This document shows positions 24,627 through 33,301 of a DNA stretch of 64,000 bases, piece after piece. The stretch is taken from assembly GCA_934119935.1 (NCBI GenBank), contig CAKOSX010000004.1:62001-126000 (forward strand), written 5' to 3'. Made by a program: the position numbers and the translations under genes. Within the stretch, counting starts at the first letter, position 1; every line of letters begins with the position of its first letter. The notes below the pieces were generated by a model. The model searched no databases, had not been told where the DNA came from, and saw only the letters and a list, made by a program, of their open reading frames with translations. This DNA comes from an uncultured Clostridia bacterium. Its GTDB lineage: Bacteria > Bacillota > Clostridia > TANB77 > CAG-508.

Positions 24627-24943
24627 TATGTATCACTCCTCTCTATATTAAATTTTTTTATTTCGTCTTCCCATTTTTTATCTTGATATGAATAAAATTC
24701 TTCAACAATAAATACATCTATTACATCATTTTCTTTATTTAATGCATCGCATACTGGAAACCATACACCTTCATGAACATCACTAAAATCATCTAGTAAT
24801 TCTATAGTATCTAATTTGCAGTAATATGGAGCTGTATCAATATGTAATTGCATATTGACTATATCTTGTTTTAGCTCTTCTATATTTTTTGACTTTTTAA
24901 GTATCTTTCCATTTACAAACAAATACCAAATCCATTCATTCAT
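24626..24943 (-). CDS. Hypothetical phage protein
   Basis: 105 aa, acidic, starting MNEWIWYLFVNGKILKKSKN. No family recognised. Part of the closely packed early operon. Confidence 0.5.
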   Translation of the reverse strand: MNEWIWYLFVNGKILKKSKNIEELKQDIVNMQLHIDTAPYYCKLDTIELLDDFSDVHEGVWFPVCDALNKENDVIDVFIVEEFYSYQDKKWEDEIKKFNIERSDT

Positions 24944-24950
24944 ATCATAT

Positions 24951-25199
24951 TTACTCCTTTACTATTAGACCTGCTTTCGTTAAATCATATAATTTATCTA
25001 ATATTTTTTCTGGAATAGAATGACTATAAGTTTCTACTTTTATTTCATTGTTGTTGTTATGACATGGTAACAAATCTATATATATTCTTGATTCAATACC
25101 ATGTTGCTTTGTTTTATATTCAAATTTTTCTCTTGTCCCATATTTAAATCCATGTTTTTTAAATTCACTTAATTCTACAGTATCACTTTTTCTTATCAT
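24951..25199 (-). CDS. Hypothetical phage protein
   Basis: 82 aa, beta-rich (KYGTREKFEYKTKQHGIESR). It overlaps the YopX gene end by 4 bp. No family recognised. Confidence 0.5.
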   Translation of the reverse strand: MIRKSDTVELSEFKKHGFKYGTREKFEYKTKQHGIESRIYIDLLPCHNNNNEIKVETYSHSIPEKILDKLYDLTKAGLIVKE

Positions 25200-25577
25200 A
25201 TTTGTTCTCCTCCTAATAATTCTGGATTATCGTATATATTACCGATTACTTCTATAAAATTATTCACAAAACTAACTCTCCCATAATTTTTATTCATATT
25301 TGTAACATCTATAGCAAATCCATTGTGTTCATATATAACTTTTCCTATATCTTCATCTCTATATTTGATTTTTACTATATCTCCGTTCATATATTTCTTT
25401 TCCGTTTTTATCGTGCAAGCCTGTGTATTGTCCTACAGTATCTTCTAGTACACTCCAAGCCGTTGTATCTTTCTTTATCATTATTGCTTTTCCTTGTCCC
25501 CACTTTTCTTGCACTAAATCACCATATTTCCATTTATTCTCGTAATTTTTCCCTCTAAACTTTATTTCTCTATTCAT
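25196..25577 (-). CDS. YopX-family protein, with +1 frameshift at CGG
   Basis: 126 aa when decoded across one +1 shift. The first frame starts MNREIKFRGKNYENKWKYGD and ends TGLHDKNGKEIYE, the conserved YopX core, then meets CGG at 25383-25385 and would stop nine codons later. Skipping the C gives GDIVKIKYRDEDIGKVIYE, exactly the expected YopX continuation (EIYEGDIVKI), to 25196. The second frame also has an internal ATG, so it could look like a separate 64-aa gene. YopX proteins are common in Firmicutes phages; role unknown. Confidence 0.85.
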
Positions 25578-25904
25578 CTTCTTCATCTCCATTCTTTTTA
25601 AATTTATCTTTAGCTTTCTGTGTTAAAGTATAAACCTTACAAAATAGATAAGGATTAGATTCAGTATACAACCCATTATCATATTCCTCAAAAGCTGTTG
25701 GAACTTTCTCTAATTTTAAATATCCTTCTTCTGCTAATTGTTTATAGGCTTTTCTTATCTGATATGTAGATATGTTTTCATTCTATGAGCTAAAAATTCA
25801 GCCGAAAATCCGTCTTCCCAGCAGCCTGCTATCCAAAATTTAGTCTGTAAATCATAAAACATTTCAAGAACTTCTTCTTTAGATACTTTTTTATATTTAT
25901 TCAT
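25570..25904 (-). CDS. Winged-helix phage protein, frameshifted in an A-run
   Basis: Start ATG 25904 follows GAGGAG. The first frame (KEEVLEMFYDLQTKFWIAGC then AEFLAHRMK) stops at 25755; the other frame continues ISTYQIRKAYKQLAEEGYLK, a winged-helix, to 25570. The join is at ATG-AAAAC (about 25784), where one A seems to be missing from a run (4 instead of 5). Unlike the CGG cases this is a homopolymer deletion: mutation, sequencing error or slippage. Confidence 0.6.
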
Positions 25905-26268
25905 CTTCTCCTCCTGCTTTATAGCAATTAGCCTCAAACTGCTCTTTTGTTAGTATTGTTTTTATGTTCCAAAATTGTTTAACTTTTTCTTCTAAAAGCA
26001 ATAAGTTATCTTCATTCTCTACAAAATACTTAAAACTACTATGTAATCCTGTCCTTATTTCTACTATATCTCCAACTTCTATTAAATCTATTAGTTGTTT
26101 GCTGTGGTTTACTATATTGTTTATTTGAAAGCACACTGGAAGATTGTATTTATTATTCATATTTGCATATATTGATTCATTTACTATTCTTGTTACTTTT
26201 CCTATTCCAATACGATTCATATTATCATTATCGATTCTTACATATTCTCCTACTTCTATCTTTTCCAT
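25897..26268 (-). CDS. Hypothetical phage protein
   Basis: 123 aa with two SH3-like beta segments (VGEYVRIDNDNMNRIGIGKV and EVGDIVEIRTGLHSSFK). Ends in a helix. Function unknown. Confidence 0.5.
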   Translation of the reverse strand: MEKIEVGEYVRIDNDNMNRIGIGKVTRIVNESIYANMNNKYNLPVCFQINNIVNHSKQLIDLIEVGDIVEIRTGLHSSFKYFVENEDNLLLLEEKVKQFWNIKTILTKEQFEANCYKAGGEDE

Positions 26269-26276
26269 ACGCCCTC

Positions 26277-26462
26277 CTATTGCTGTAGAGCATCTATAAG
26301 CTCTATCTGTTGCTCTACTTGATTTTGTAATTCATTAACTTTTTTCTGTTTATTCTCAGCATCTATCATCTCAACTGCAATAAAATATATGATAATGCAT
26401 AATGCTATTAATGTCATACATATGTAACATGTGATATTTTCAATCGTTTTTCTATAATCCAT
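26277..26462 (-). CDS. Small single-span membrane protein
   Basis: 61 aa: one membrane helix (about 10-32, CYICMTLIALCIIIYFIAV) followed by a coiled coil (KKVNELQNQVEQQIELIDAL). The ATG overlaps the end of the nuclease gene. Confidence 0.55.
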   Translation of the reverse strand: MDYRKTIENITCYICMTLIALCIIIYFIAVEMIDAENKQKKVNELQNQVEQQIELIDALQQ

Positions 26463-26809
26463 TGTTTAACTCCTCCATTTTTCTTCCCGAATAATATTCG
26501 TTATATATTTGAATCCAATATTCTAAGGGCATTGTTACTAGCCAAGATTTTCTGTTTTTTCTATGAAATACTGCTGGAAACTTATCATCTTTTGTATCTC
26601 TAATAGCCTGTTCAATAGCTTCATCTATGTTTAATCTTTCAACTCTTTTACATTCTATATGTATGTAGTTAAGTCCTACTATGTCATCTGCTTGTCCTGT
26701 TTTTCCACAAAATTGTTGTGTTCTTCTACAGTTATAGCCATATTCTTTTAATTTATTTGCTAGTTCTCTTTCCCCAGCACTTCCGTTTCTTTTTACTATT
26801 TATTGACAT
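26452..26809 (-). CDS. Holliday-junction-resolvase-like nuclease, +1 frameshift at CGG
   Basis: 118 aa across one +1 shift. ATG 26807-26809 lies behind AAAGGAG. The first frame reads MSINSKKK, then CGG at 26783-26785 and a stop ten codons later. Skipping the C gives GSAGERELANKLKEYGYNC, then QADDIVGLNYIHIECKRVE: a PDDEXK nuclease pattern (E, D, ExK) of the phage resolvase type. There is no start codon near the beginning of the second frame, so the gene makes no sense without the shift. Confidence 0.85.
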
Positions 26810-26989
26810 TCTTTAGTATCTCCTTTTCTAGATCTAATTTAATCTGTTTTCCTCCGACATCTGTAACATACTTGCACTTCTTAACTCCTCGAAAATAAAT
26901 GCTTTCTAATTGCTGACATCCGTCTACATAGTCCATATTTCAGTGCTTTTGCACAGATTCCGTTCTAATTGTGGATAATTATAATTCAT
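26796..26989 (-). CDS. Small Cys-rich protein, two +1 frameshifts at CGG
   Basis: 63 aa if both shifts occur. ATG 26989 lies behind GAGGAC, just after the stop of the gene before. It reads MNYNYPQLE, then CGG at 26960-26962; skipping C gives GICAKALKYGLCR, then a second CGG at 26920-26922; skipping that C gives GCQQLESIYFRGVKKCKYV and runs to 26796. The result joins LCRGC with KKC, a plausible zinc-binding CxxC...C protein. A partial alternative is a separate start at ATG 26936. Two shifts of the same kind in 63 codons are hard to explain by chance. Confidence 0.7.
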
Positions 26990-26992
26990 ACA

Positions 26993-27661
26993 TTAGTCCT
27001 CTTTACTATTTAGATAATCTGCATATTTTTGCGCTTCTTCTAATGTTGTGAAATATGTGTTCCAATAGTCCTTTAGTCTATCTTTATCAAATTTTTCTAG
27101 TACATCTTTTTTATCAATTTTTCGTCCATAATCATATGAATCTGTATTTCTAAAGTTAAACATAAAATTGTCTTTTTCCTTACTTTTTTGGATATAAACT
27201 GCTGTTTCTGAATTTTCTTTTGCATAATACATTCTTTTACTTTCAGAACATTTGCAATTCACTTTATGTTCTCTACCATAACAGTCAATAAGCGTTAATT
27301 TTCTGTCTTCATCACATTTGTCACATTTTTCTCTTTCTTCCATTTCATAATCTACTGTATATAGTCTTTTAAAATAGTCACAGTTTTCAAACAAATCCTT
27401 TAACGTTGCATTGTATATTTCTCTTTTGGCATTGTCTAAAATATCTTGCTTTTCTATTTCTACTTCGTTTATTTTATCTTCATATTCTTGTTTTAATGTT
27501 TCCCAATTTTCTTTAACGTTTTTTAATTCTTTGTTTTCTTCTTCTAACTTTTTGATTTTATCTTGAATATCTTGTTTAACTTCTTTTTTTAGTTGTTCTT
27601 TTAATTCTTCTACTGTACTATCAAAATAATCGTACTCTTCATCATAAAAATCGTCTTCCAT
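26993..27661 (-). CDS. Coiled-coil phage protein
   Basis: 222 aa. Long N-terminal coiled coil (about 12-95) and a Cys cluster with CDKCDEDRKLTLIDCYGREH then KCS (about 127-155), possibly zinc-binding. The C-terminal part has FTTLEEAQKYADYLNS. Unknown function in the replication region. Confidence 0.55.
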   Translation of the reverse strand: MEDDFYDEEYDYFDSTVEELKEQLKKEVKQDIQDKIKKLEEENKELKNVKENWETLKQEYEDKINEVEIEKQDILDNAKREIYNATLKDLFENCDYFKRLYTVDYEMEEREKCDKCDEDRKLTLIDCYGREHKVNCKCSESKRMYYAKENSETAVYIQKSKEKDNFMFNFRNTDSYDYGRKIDKKDVLEKFDKDRLKDYWNTYFTTLEEAQKYADYLNSKED

Positions 27662-27670
27662 AATTTCCTC

Positions 27671-27997
27671 CTAATAAATTTTCGAAATATGATTCATATT
27701 TAGGGCTTCAAATCCCTTTAGCGTTCTTTCGTAAACTGCTACTGTCTTGCCCGTATATTCGCACTTCTTTTTGTTTATCGCTTTAACCATTCCCATATCT
27801 TCCAACTCTGACAAGCGTGGCGCGGTGTAATTTCTTTCTGTGCTTGGAATAAAACCTAAATCAAATAACTCCACTGCCAATTCTTTAGCTGTCTTAGGCT
27901 TGTCTAATCTATTCAAAATCTGTATGTATCTTATTTTTGTTTTATCTTGTATATCATCGAAACTCATTTGTCTTGTTTGCCTTGTTATTGTATTCAT
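27671..27997 (-). CDS. Winged-helix phage protein
   Basis: 108 aa with a wHTH: LNRLDKPKTAKELAVELFDL then NYTAPRLSELEDMGMVKAIN. Such proteins beside DUF4373 replication genes may regulate early genes or act in replication. Confidence 0.6.
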   Translation of the reverse strand: MNTITRQTRQMSFDDIQDKTKIRYIQILNRLDKPKTAKELAVELFDLGFIPSTERNYTAPRLSELEDMGMVKAINKKKCEYTGKTVAVYERTLKGFEALNMNHISKIY

Positions 27998-28014
27998 TTG
28001 TTTTTACTCCTATT

Positions 28015-28245
28015 CTAATCTTTTAAAAATATTCCTGTACCTATTACCACTCCTAAATGGGCAATAAACGTTCCAATTCCGCAGAATGCTATCCTCAATA
28101 TTCCTAATGCTATCCCTAGCCCATTTGCAGGATTTATTGAATTAACTATCTGTATTATTCCTCCCACAAACATTAGCCAAACTCCAACATATATTCCTAA
28201 AATAACTCCTGTAATTGCTATTAAAATTCCTATAATCTTTTTCAT
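28015..28245 (-). CDS. Small membrane protein
   Basis: 76 aa, three hydrophobic segments with glycine-rich loops. The start overlaps the preceding gene's stop. Unknown role. Confidence 0.55.
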   Translation of the reverse strand: MKKIIGILIAITGVILGIYVGVWLMFVGGIIQIVNSINPANGLGIALGILRIAFCGIGTFIAHLGVVIGTGIFLKD

Positions 28246-28997
28246 TTTTCCCCCTTAATATTCGCATATAAGCTATCTAAATTCTCATAGCTTCTTTGGC
28301 TATAATCGTTATATGCGGTTTTCTTTGAGCTGTATTTGCTCTCTTGCTTTCTTTTCTTAGCTTCGTCCACAACCCAGCTTAAAATGGCTCTGTAATCACT
28401 TTTATACTCTTTACCTTTTGAGCCTTTGTAGTTATCAAGAATTTTTATACATTGGTCTGTAAACTCTGTTCCATAAGTGCTTACTAGCTTTTCGTGTTCA
28501 ACATTGGTCATGGTTACAAAATCTGCAAAGTGTATTTTTTCTTCTTGTTCTTTTTTATTTACTTTATTTTTATTTTCTTTACTTTCTTTTACTTTATTTG
28601 CATTACTACTGCATTGCTGTTGCATTGCTATAGCATTATTATTCCATCTTTTCTCAGCTTTCTCTTTTGCAACAGCTGACTTTCGATCTTTTTCTAACAT
28701 TCTTTTTAACAATGAATTACTAAAAAAGTACCCATTATCTTCTTTAAAGAGCTCATATTCATTAATACAATCTTGCACATATTTTTCTACATCTATATTA
28801 GTGTTTGTTAGCGTCTTTATTGCCCTATATATTTTTTTATCAGCCTGTAACTTATAGCTTTCTTCGTTTCTCATCATCTCTATAATTGCCCAAAATAATC
28901 CATATCCTTCTAGTCCATAATCGGCCCTCATGTTAAGAATTTTAGTATCAGTTATTGCATTACTATCGTGTGAGAAATAATAAGTCTCTTTAGCCAT
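28242..28997 (-). CDS. Replication protein, DUF4373 (Lin1244/Lin1753-like)
   Basis: 251 aa. N-terminal winged-helix domain of DUF4373 (YYFSHDSNAITDTKILNMRA then YGLEGYGLFWAIIEMMRNEE), a polar linker, and a C-terminal DnaD/helicase-loader-like segment (about 160-215). In Firmicutes phages this protein initiates replication at an origin usually inside or near its own gene. Confidence 0.8.
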   Translation of the reverse strand: MAKETYYFSHDSNAITDTKILNMRADYGLEGYGLFWAIIEMMRNEESYKLQADKKIYRAIKTLTNTNIDVEKYVQDCINEYELFKEDNGYFFSNSLLKRMLEKDRKSAVAKEKAEKRWNNNAIAMQQQCSSNANKVKESKENKNKVNKKEQEEKIHFADFVTMTNVEHEKLVSTYGTEFTDQCIKILDNYKGSKGKEYKSDYRAILSWVVDEAKKRKQESKYSSKKTAYNDYSQRSYENLDSLYANIKGEK

Positions 28998-29040
28998 ATC
29001 TTCTCATCTCCCTCTGACTTTCTCCTTTCGTTAATCTAAA

Positions 29041-29088
29041 AGGACATAGAAACCTTATAAGAATTTTATAAGATTATTTCCATGTCCT
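29041..29088. terminator. Hairpin between HNH and replication genes
   Basis: AGGACAT-GAAA / TTTC-ATGTCCT stem with an inner TTATAA / TTATAA pair. On the minus strand it is followed by TTTTAG. It lies between the HNH stop (29097) and the replication gene start (28997). Confidence 0.55.
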
Positions 29089-29096
29089 CCTTTCTT

Positions 29097-29415
29097 TTAA
29101 TATTTTTTATAAATTAATTTTTCTTTGTTCCAATTTGAGCCGTATTTTGACTTTAAATAATCTTCTATCATTTGTTCATATAATTTAGTGTCTTGACCAA
29201 AATCTTCTTTATAATGACATTCTCGGCACAATGTGACTATATTTTCTTCTATGCCTAGACCACCGTTGTGACCTTTTTATAAAATGAGCATTTGCATAAC
29301 TCTTGTCCACATATTTTCCACAAATAATGCAACTATGATTGTCTCGATTCCATACCTTTTCTTTGACTTTTTGAGGTATTTCACATGCTTTGCTTCTTCT
29401 GCTCATCTTTCCCAC
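29097..29415 (-). CDS. HNH endonuclease, +1 frameshift at CGG
   Basis: 105 aa across one +1 shift. The first frame gives a CxxC-containing HNH core: VWNRDNHSCIICGKYVDKSY then ANAHFIKRSQ. CGG at 29263-29265 follows; in frame zero the protein ends 18 codons later. Skipping the C gives GGLGIEENIVTLCRECHYK, the rest of the HNH motif (GGLG, EN, TLCxxCH), to 29097. Without the shift the nuclease lacks its catalytic and zinc residues. It overlaps the upstream gene by 13 bp. Confidence 0.88.
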
Positions 29416-29930
29416 CTCGCTAATAAACTTTTTAACTCTTCTGGTGTCATTGTTTCTATTTGTTGTTCTTTACAATCTTGTATTACACTATCTATAAGCC
29501 TTGTCATTTGTTTAGTGTTATATGATGAACTTCCATTGTATGCTAGTAATACCACCTGTCCATATTCATCTATGGCTTTTTCGCAGAACCAACCTAATCC
29601 ATTCTTTTGCCATATTCTTTCAAATTCAGTCATTACCTCTTCTTCCATTTGCAGAACTGTGTATTTACCAGCCTCTTTTATATGTTTTTTATATACTTCT
29701 ATATTGCTTATATTGAGTTTTTCAGCTAATTTTCCAATAAGAACCCATAAGTATGCATTAGCATTTAAAGAGCGCTTTTTATACCATCTTGTTGCCTCTA
29801 CATTAAGTTTCTTATCTTTTAACTCTTCTGCTTCCTGTAAAATATACTTATCGTCAAATATAAATGTTATTTTAGCTTTTCCAGTTTTTAAATCTATTCC
29901 TATGTCATCTATAACTGCTGTATTCTGCAT
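29403..29930 (-). CDS. Conserved phage protein (NinB-like group)
   Basis: 175 aa with KKRSLNANAYLWVLIGKLAE (about 72-91), a motif of a widespread phage family next to recombination genes, sometimes annotated as NinB-like or as a HNHc partner. It follows RecT and the MBL gene, consistent with recombination or branched-DNA processing. Family assignment from memory. Confidence 0.6.
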   Translation of the reverse strand: MQNTAVIDDIGIDLKTGKAKITFIFDDKYILQEAEELKDKKLNVEATRWYKKRSLNANAYLWVLIGKLAEKLNISNIEVYKKHIKEAGKYTVLQMEEEVMTEFERIWQKNGLGWFCEKAIDEYGQVVLLAYNGSSSYNTKQMTRLIDSVIQDCKEQQIETMTPEELKSLLARWER

Positions 29931-29934
29931 ACTG

Positions 29935-30570
29935 TTACCTTTCTATATGTTGGTGCATAAACACATATTCTGAATTTTCTCCCATATTATTCAATAAAAA
30001 TTCACTTGCTTGTTGTTTACTTAAATGGCTGTCTTTTGCTCTAAATTCATATACATATTTGCAGTCTTGTTGTTTTTCTTTTATTCTTTCTTCTATCTCA
30101 TCTTCATCGTAATTACCTTCAACAAGATACAAATCATAATTTTTAGCACTTATTCCTTCAACTGTTTTTGTATCTGTCATATAAATTACTTTATAATCTT
30201 CAAATAGCACTCTATAACCACATTGTGGTACATCATGATATAATTTAATTGGTACAATTTTAAATAGTTTATAATCGTATTTAGTGCCAATTTGAAGTAC
30301 ATCTATATTTTTTCTTTCAACTCCACATTCTAAAAGTGGTTTTAATAACCATTCACAACAAGCAAATCTTAATGTTGGTCTTTCCTGTGCCAATTTCTTA
30401 ATTGTTTCCTTTTTAAAGTGGTCTGAATGTATATGCGTGAGAAGTACTATTTTAAACTGTTTATAATACTTCTCTAATTTTTTAAAAGTAACTCCACAAT
30501 CTATTAAAATTATGTCTTTTATTATTGTTGCATTTCCTGTGCTACAACTTGATATAATTTTATAGTTCAT
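29935..30570 (-). CDS. MBL-fold metallohydrolase
   Basis: 211 aa. The zinc site HxHxDH is present as LTHIHSDHFKKE (about 45-56); MTDTKTVEG and a terminal HQHIER supply further ligands. Phage MBL proteins beside RecT often take the place of an exonuclease or process cyclic nucleotides; which applies is not visible here. Confidence 0.8.
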   Translation of the reverse strand: MNYKIISSCSTGNATIIKDIILIDCGVTFKKLEKYYKQFKIVLLTHIHSDHFKKETIKKLAQERPTLRFACCEWLLKPLLECGVERKNIDVLQIGTKYDYKLFKIVPIKLYHDVPQCGYRVLFEDYKVIYMTDTKTVEGISAKNYDLYLVEGNYDEDEIEERIKEKQQDCKYVYEFRAKDSHLSKQQASEFLLNNMGENSEYVFMHQHIER

Positions 30571-31246
30571 TCATTGATACCTCTTTTGTATTTTCTGTTT
30601 GTTCTATAACTTCGGCTTGTACTTCAATTGGTTCTTGTTGTGGAATCTCTTGTTGCATTTCCTCTGCTTCATACATTCCTGCTAAATCTTCGACAAATGT
30701 CTCTCTTAAAGCTCTTACTTTTGCAACTTTTTCAAGCATTGTTGCACTTTTGGTACTCCAATTTGAATTTAATTGTCCATCATTTTTTCTTTGTGCAACC
30801 TCATTAAAACTTACACTTGAATATGTAGGGTGTGACCAATCTTTTCTAAAAACTCTAGCCCAACCACCAACAAGCTGTTCATTTCCTAGTCTGAATGTTC
30901 CTTGTCTTTCTTCTATAGTTCCATCTTCTTTTTGAACTATAATTCCACATTCCATTCCATCATAATTTGGATTTAAAACAGCCCTTTTCAATATTGCATC
31001 TTTTCCAACAACTAATTGGGCTGGTGTTCCTGCTTTATACTTGATCAAATATGCTTCTCTTAAGAATGGATTTAATTTTCTAACCTTGCAAAGTTCTGTA
31101 AATAACTTAAACTCTTGATTTGTAATGGGAACATCAGTTCCAACTATATATTCTTGTACTATTTTTTTACTTAATTTTATTTCTTGTCCTTCCACTTCAA
31201 ATTTAACTACTAAATCTTGTGTCTTATCTTGAACTTCATTACTCAT
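30560..31246 (-). CDS. Phage recombinase RecT/Bet
   Basis: About 228 aa from ATG 31246 (MSNEVQDKTQ), chosen for the spacing of GGAGGA; two earlier ATGs are too close. Bet/RecT core: FTELCKVRKLNPFLREAYLI then GTPAQLVVGKDAILKRAV and LNSNWSTKSATMLEKVAKV. Single-strand annealing protein, acting with the nuclease-like genes downstream. Confidence 0.88.
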   Translation of the reverse strand: MSNEVQDKTQDLVVKFEVEGQEIKLSKKIVQEYIVGTDVPITNQEFKLFTELCKVRKLNPFLREAYLIKYKAGTPAQLVVGKDAILKRAVLNPNYDGMECGIIVQKEDGTIEERQGTFRLGNEQLVGGWARVFRKDWSHPTYSSVSFNEVAQRKNDGQLNSNWSTKSATMLEKVAKVRALRETFVEDLAGMYEAEEMQQEIPQQEPIEVQAEVIEQTENTKEVSMNEL

Positions 31247-32108
31247 ATTCATATCCTCCATTTACTAAAAATTCTTTTAATGCTCTTAATTTTGTTCTAG
31301 TTCCTTTTACTGTAAATCTTAATGTTAATATTTCCTCTTGTTTTTCCTCTACTGTTGGTGCTTGTAGAACTTCTTGTTCTGTTACTCTAAAATTATCTAA
31401 TGCTTGTTTGGTTGCTTCGGTTTGTATTTTTATATTCTCATCTGCCATCCTTTGAGCTTCTTCTAATTGTTTCTGTTTTAGCTCTTCTTGTTTTCTCTTA
31501 GTCTCTTCTACAGCTTTTATTCTGTTTATAACCGTACTTATTGCTGTACTTAAAACATGACCATTTTGCTTATACTCAACTAGTATTTCTTCTTTATGTT
31601 CTTGTAACATTATTGTTGCTAAATCTGTATTAACTCTGTCTATAAAATCCTTAGCTTGTTTCTTCAATGATGTTTTACTATCTGATAATCCAACTTTAAT
31701 TTTTGCGTCCTCAAATTTTATAAAATCAATAAGCAAACTTTGTTTGTATTCTTCAAAGTAATCTCTTATTTCTTGTTCTTTTCTTGCTCTTAATTCGTCT
31801 TCTGTTGTATCTACCTTATTTTTTAATTCGCTATCTGCTTCCTTATATTTATCTGATATGTATGTCTTATAAACACCCTCAAATTGCATATATGGTTCTA
31901 GTATCTTTTCTTTTACTGTTTTTCTTTGTTGTTCTACCTCTTTAAATTCTTTATTTAAGTCTGCTCTTATTTGCTTAATTGCTTTCACATTTTCTTCTGT
32001 GCATACTAAGCTCTTCGCATTTTTTACCTTTTTATCAATTTCTATTGATAACTCTTTTAAATGTTCCTCTATTTGAGGTAGTTGCTTAATTGTTATTAGT
32101 TCTTGCAT
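31239..32108 (-). CDS. DUF1351 phage protein
   Basis: 289 aa, almost entirely charged coiled coil, with KAIKQIRADLNKEFKEVEQQ characteristic of DUF1351, a family encoded directly upstream of RecT/Bet in Firmicutes phages. Role in recombination is assumed, not shown. Confidence 0.75.
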   Translation of the reverse strand: MQELITIKQLPQIEEHLKELSIEIDKKVKNAKSLVCTEENVKAIKQIRADLNKEFKEVEQQRKTVKEKILEPYMQFEGVYKTYISDKYKEADSELKNKVDTTEDELRARKEQEIRDYFEEYKQSLLIDFIKFEDAKIKVGLSDSKTSLKKQAKDFIDRVNTDLATIMLQEHKEEILVEYKQNGHVLSTAISTVINRIKAVEETKRKQEELKQKQLEEAQRMADENIKIQTEATKQALDNFRVTEQEVLQAPTVEEKQEEILTLRFTVKGTRTKLRALKEFLVNGGYEYE

Positions 32109-32245
32109 TATTCTTCCTCCATAATTTCATCAAAAACTCTATCTTCGTAATCTCTGTCTGCTTCTTCAAGCTCATGTTCGTATCTTGCTTGTCTATCTTC
32201 TGAATCCGTCGTTTCTATAATATAGCCATTTACTATTCGTATCAT
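32108..32245 (-). CDS. Small acidic phage protein
   Basis: 45 aa, MIRIVNGYIIETTDSEDRQA... with an acidic helix. ATG overlaps the stop of the AbrB-like gene and the TAATG junction couples it to DUF1351. Confidence 0.55.
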   Translation of the reverse strand: MIRIVNGYIIETTDSEDRQARYEHELEEADRDYEDRVFDEIMEEE

Positions 32246-32475
32246 ATCTGTTCCTTTCCACAATGTGGACAATATTTATAAGTTTCTTCTAGTGTTTTTC
32301 CACAGTTGTAACAAACTCTGATGTCCTTTCTTTTAGAAATTTCAATTTTGTCCCCTACTTGTAATATCTCAAGAGGTTCTCTAATCTCTATGTTTAAATT
32401 TTTTCGTATTTCCATTGGAATAACAATTCTTCCTAATTCATCTAATTTTCTTACAATTCCTATTGCTTTTCCCAT
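32242..32475 (-). CDS. AbrB-like regulator with zinc ribbon
   Basis: 77 aa from ATG 32475 (behind AAAGGAAAAG); a longer frame exists but has no ribosome site. SpoVT-AbrB domain: MGKAIGIVRKLDELGRIVIP then EIRKNLNI, and a C-terminal CYNCGKTL...CPHCGKE ribbon. In Bacilli and Clostridia AbrB is itself a Spo0A target, which fits the box-bearing promoters in this prophage, though a link is only inference. Confidence 0.8.
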   Translation of the reverse strand: MGKAIGIVRKLDELGRIVIPMEIRKNLNIEIREPLEILQVGDKIEISKRKDIRVCYNCGKTLEETYKYCPHCGKEQI

Positions 32476-32540
32476 TTGACTTTTCCTTTCTAATCCTGTA
32501 TAATTAAATACAGAGTTCATATTTATGTAATTCAATTGAG

Positions 32541-32795
32541 TTAGTTTTTTGATTGGTAGTCGCAAACTGACTCATTTTTTTCGTCTATCAATAGCTCATA
32601 TATTGTATTTGTAGCCATTTCAGATATTCTCTTCTTTATAACTTCTCTATCTAAATTGCTTTCATTTAGATTTCTTATTTCTTGCAATACTCCTGCAAGG
32701 CTTGTTTTTACATCTTGAATTTCTATTTCTTTTCTATCAATTACTCTTGTTAGCTCTCGTATTGTTTGAGCCTCATCTATATTCTTTTCTGCCAT
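32541..32795 (-). CDS. Hypothetical coiled-coil phage protein
   Basis: 84 aa, helical, starting MAEKNIDEAQTIRELTRVID behind AGGAGTG. No family recognised. Confidence 0.5.
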   Translation of the reverse strand: MAEKNIDEAQTIRELTRVIDRKEIEIQDVKTSLAGVLQEIRNLNESNLDREVIKKRISEMATNTIYELLIDEKNESVCDYQSKN

Positions 32796-32796
32796 A

Positions 32797-32889
32797 CTAT
32801 TTCACTCCTTTCTTTAATTCTTTTAATCTTAATTTTAGCTTTGCCATTGTTACCACATGCCACACGTAACATTTGTCTAGCTTGTCCAT
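32797..32889 (-). CDS. Very small basic protein
   Basis: 30 aa, MDKLDKCYVWHVVTMAKLKL... with GGAGGAAG just upstream of ATG 32889. Basic C-terminus. Real because of the strong ribosome site and tight packing, but function unknown. Confidence 0.45.
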   Translation of the reverse strand: MDKLDKCYVWHVVTMAKLKLRLKELKKGVK

Positions 32890-32900
32890 ACTCTTCCTCC

Positions 32901-33062
32901 TTAGTTTAATAATTTACTTGCTTTTTTCATTGCAAATTTGTATAAGCTGAATCCACTTAGTCTATATACTGCTATTTGAACTAATAACAATATTGCTATA
33001 AACTTTGTTATTTTTGTTGCAAAATATAATATAAAAAATGCTATTTCAAATAAGCTATACAT
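32901..33062 (-). CDS. Small membrane protein
   Basis: 53 aa, two hydrophobic helices (IAFFILYFATKIT and FIAILLLVQIAVY) and a basic tail. AAAGGAGATG lies before ATG 33062. Unknown role. Confidence 0.5.
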   Translation of the reverse strand: MYSLFEIAFFILYFATKITKFIAILLLVQIAVYRLSGFSLYKFAMKKASKLLN

Positions 33063-33077
33063 TTTTATCATCTCCTT

Positions 33078-33179
33078 TCATTCTTTTCTTTCTATATTTA
33101 CTACAATCTTAATGCCATTCTTTTCGGCTATAATATCTGCCATCTTTTGTAATAATTTTCGTATTGTTTCTTCATTCAT
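33078..33179 (-). CDS. Very small helical protein
   Basis: 33 aa, MNEETIRKLLQKMADIIAEK..., behind GGTGGGAG. First visible gene of this minus-strand early block. No family recognised. Confidence 0.45.
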   Translation of the reverse strand: MNEETIRKLLQKMADIIAEKNGIKIVVNIERKE

Positions 33180-33239
33180 TCTCCCACCTCTCTAAAATAT
33201 ATTCATGACTGTTTGTCTACTTGTTCATGTCTTTTCTTC

Positions 33240-33268
33240 TTGTTTTTCGACTTATTTCGTTATATAAT
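33240..33268 (+). promoter_or_regulatory. Sigma-A promoter
   Basis: TTGTTT (33240-33245), 17-bp spacer, TATAAT (33263-33268), 34 bp before the start of the plus-strand membrane-protein gene. Confidence 0.6.
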
Positions 33269-33301
33269 CAACTCATCTTTACATGAAAGGTGGTGACTAT
33301 T

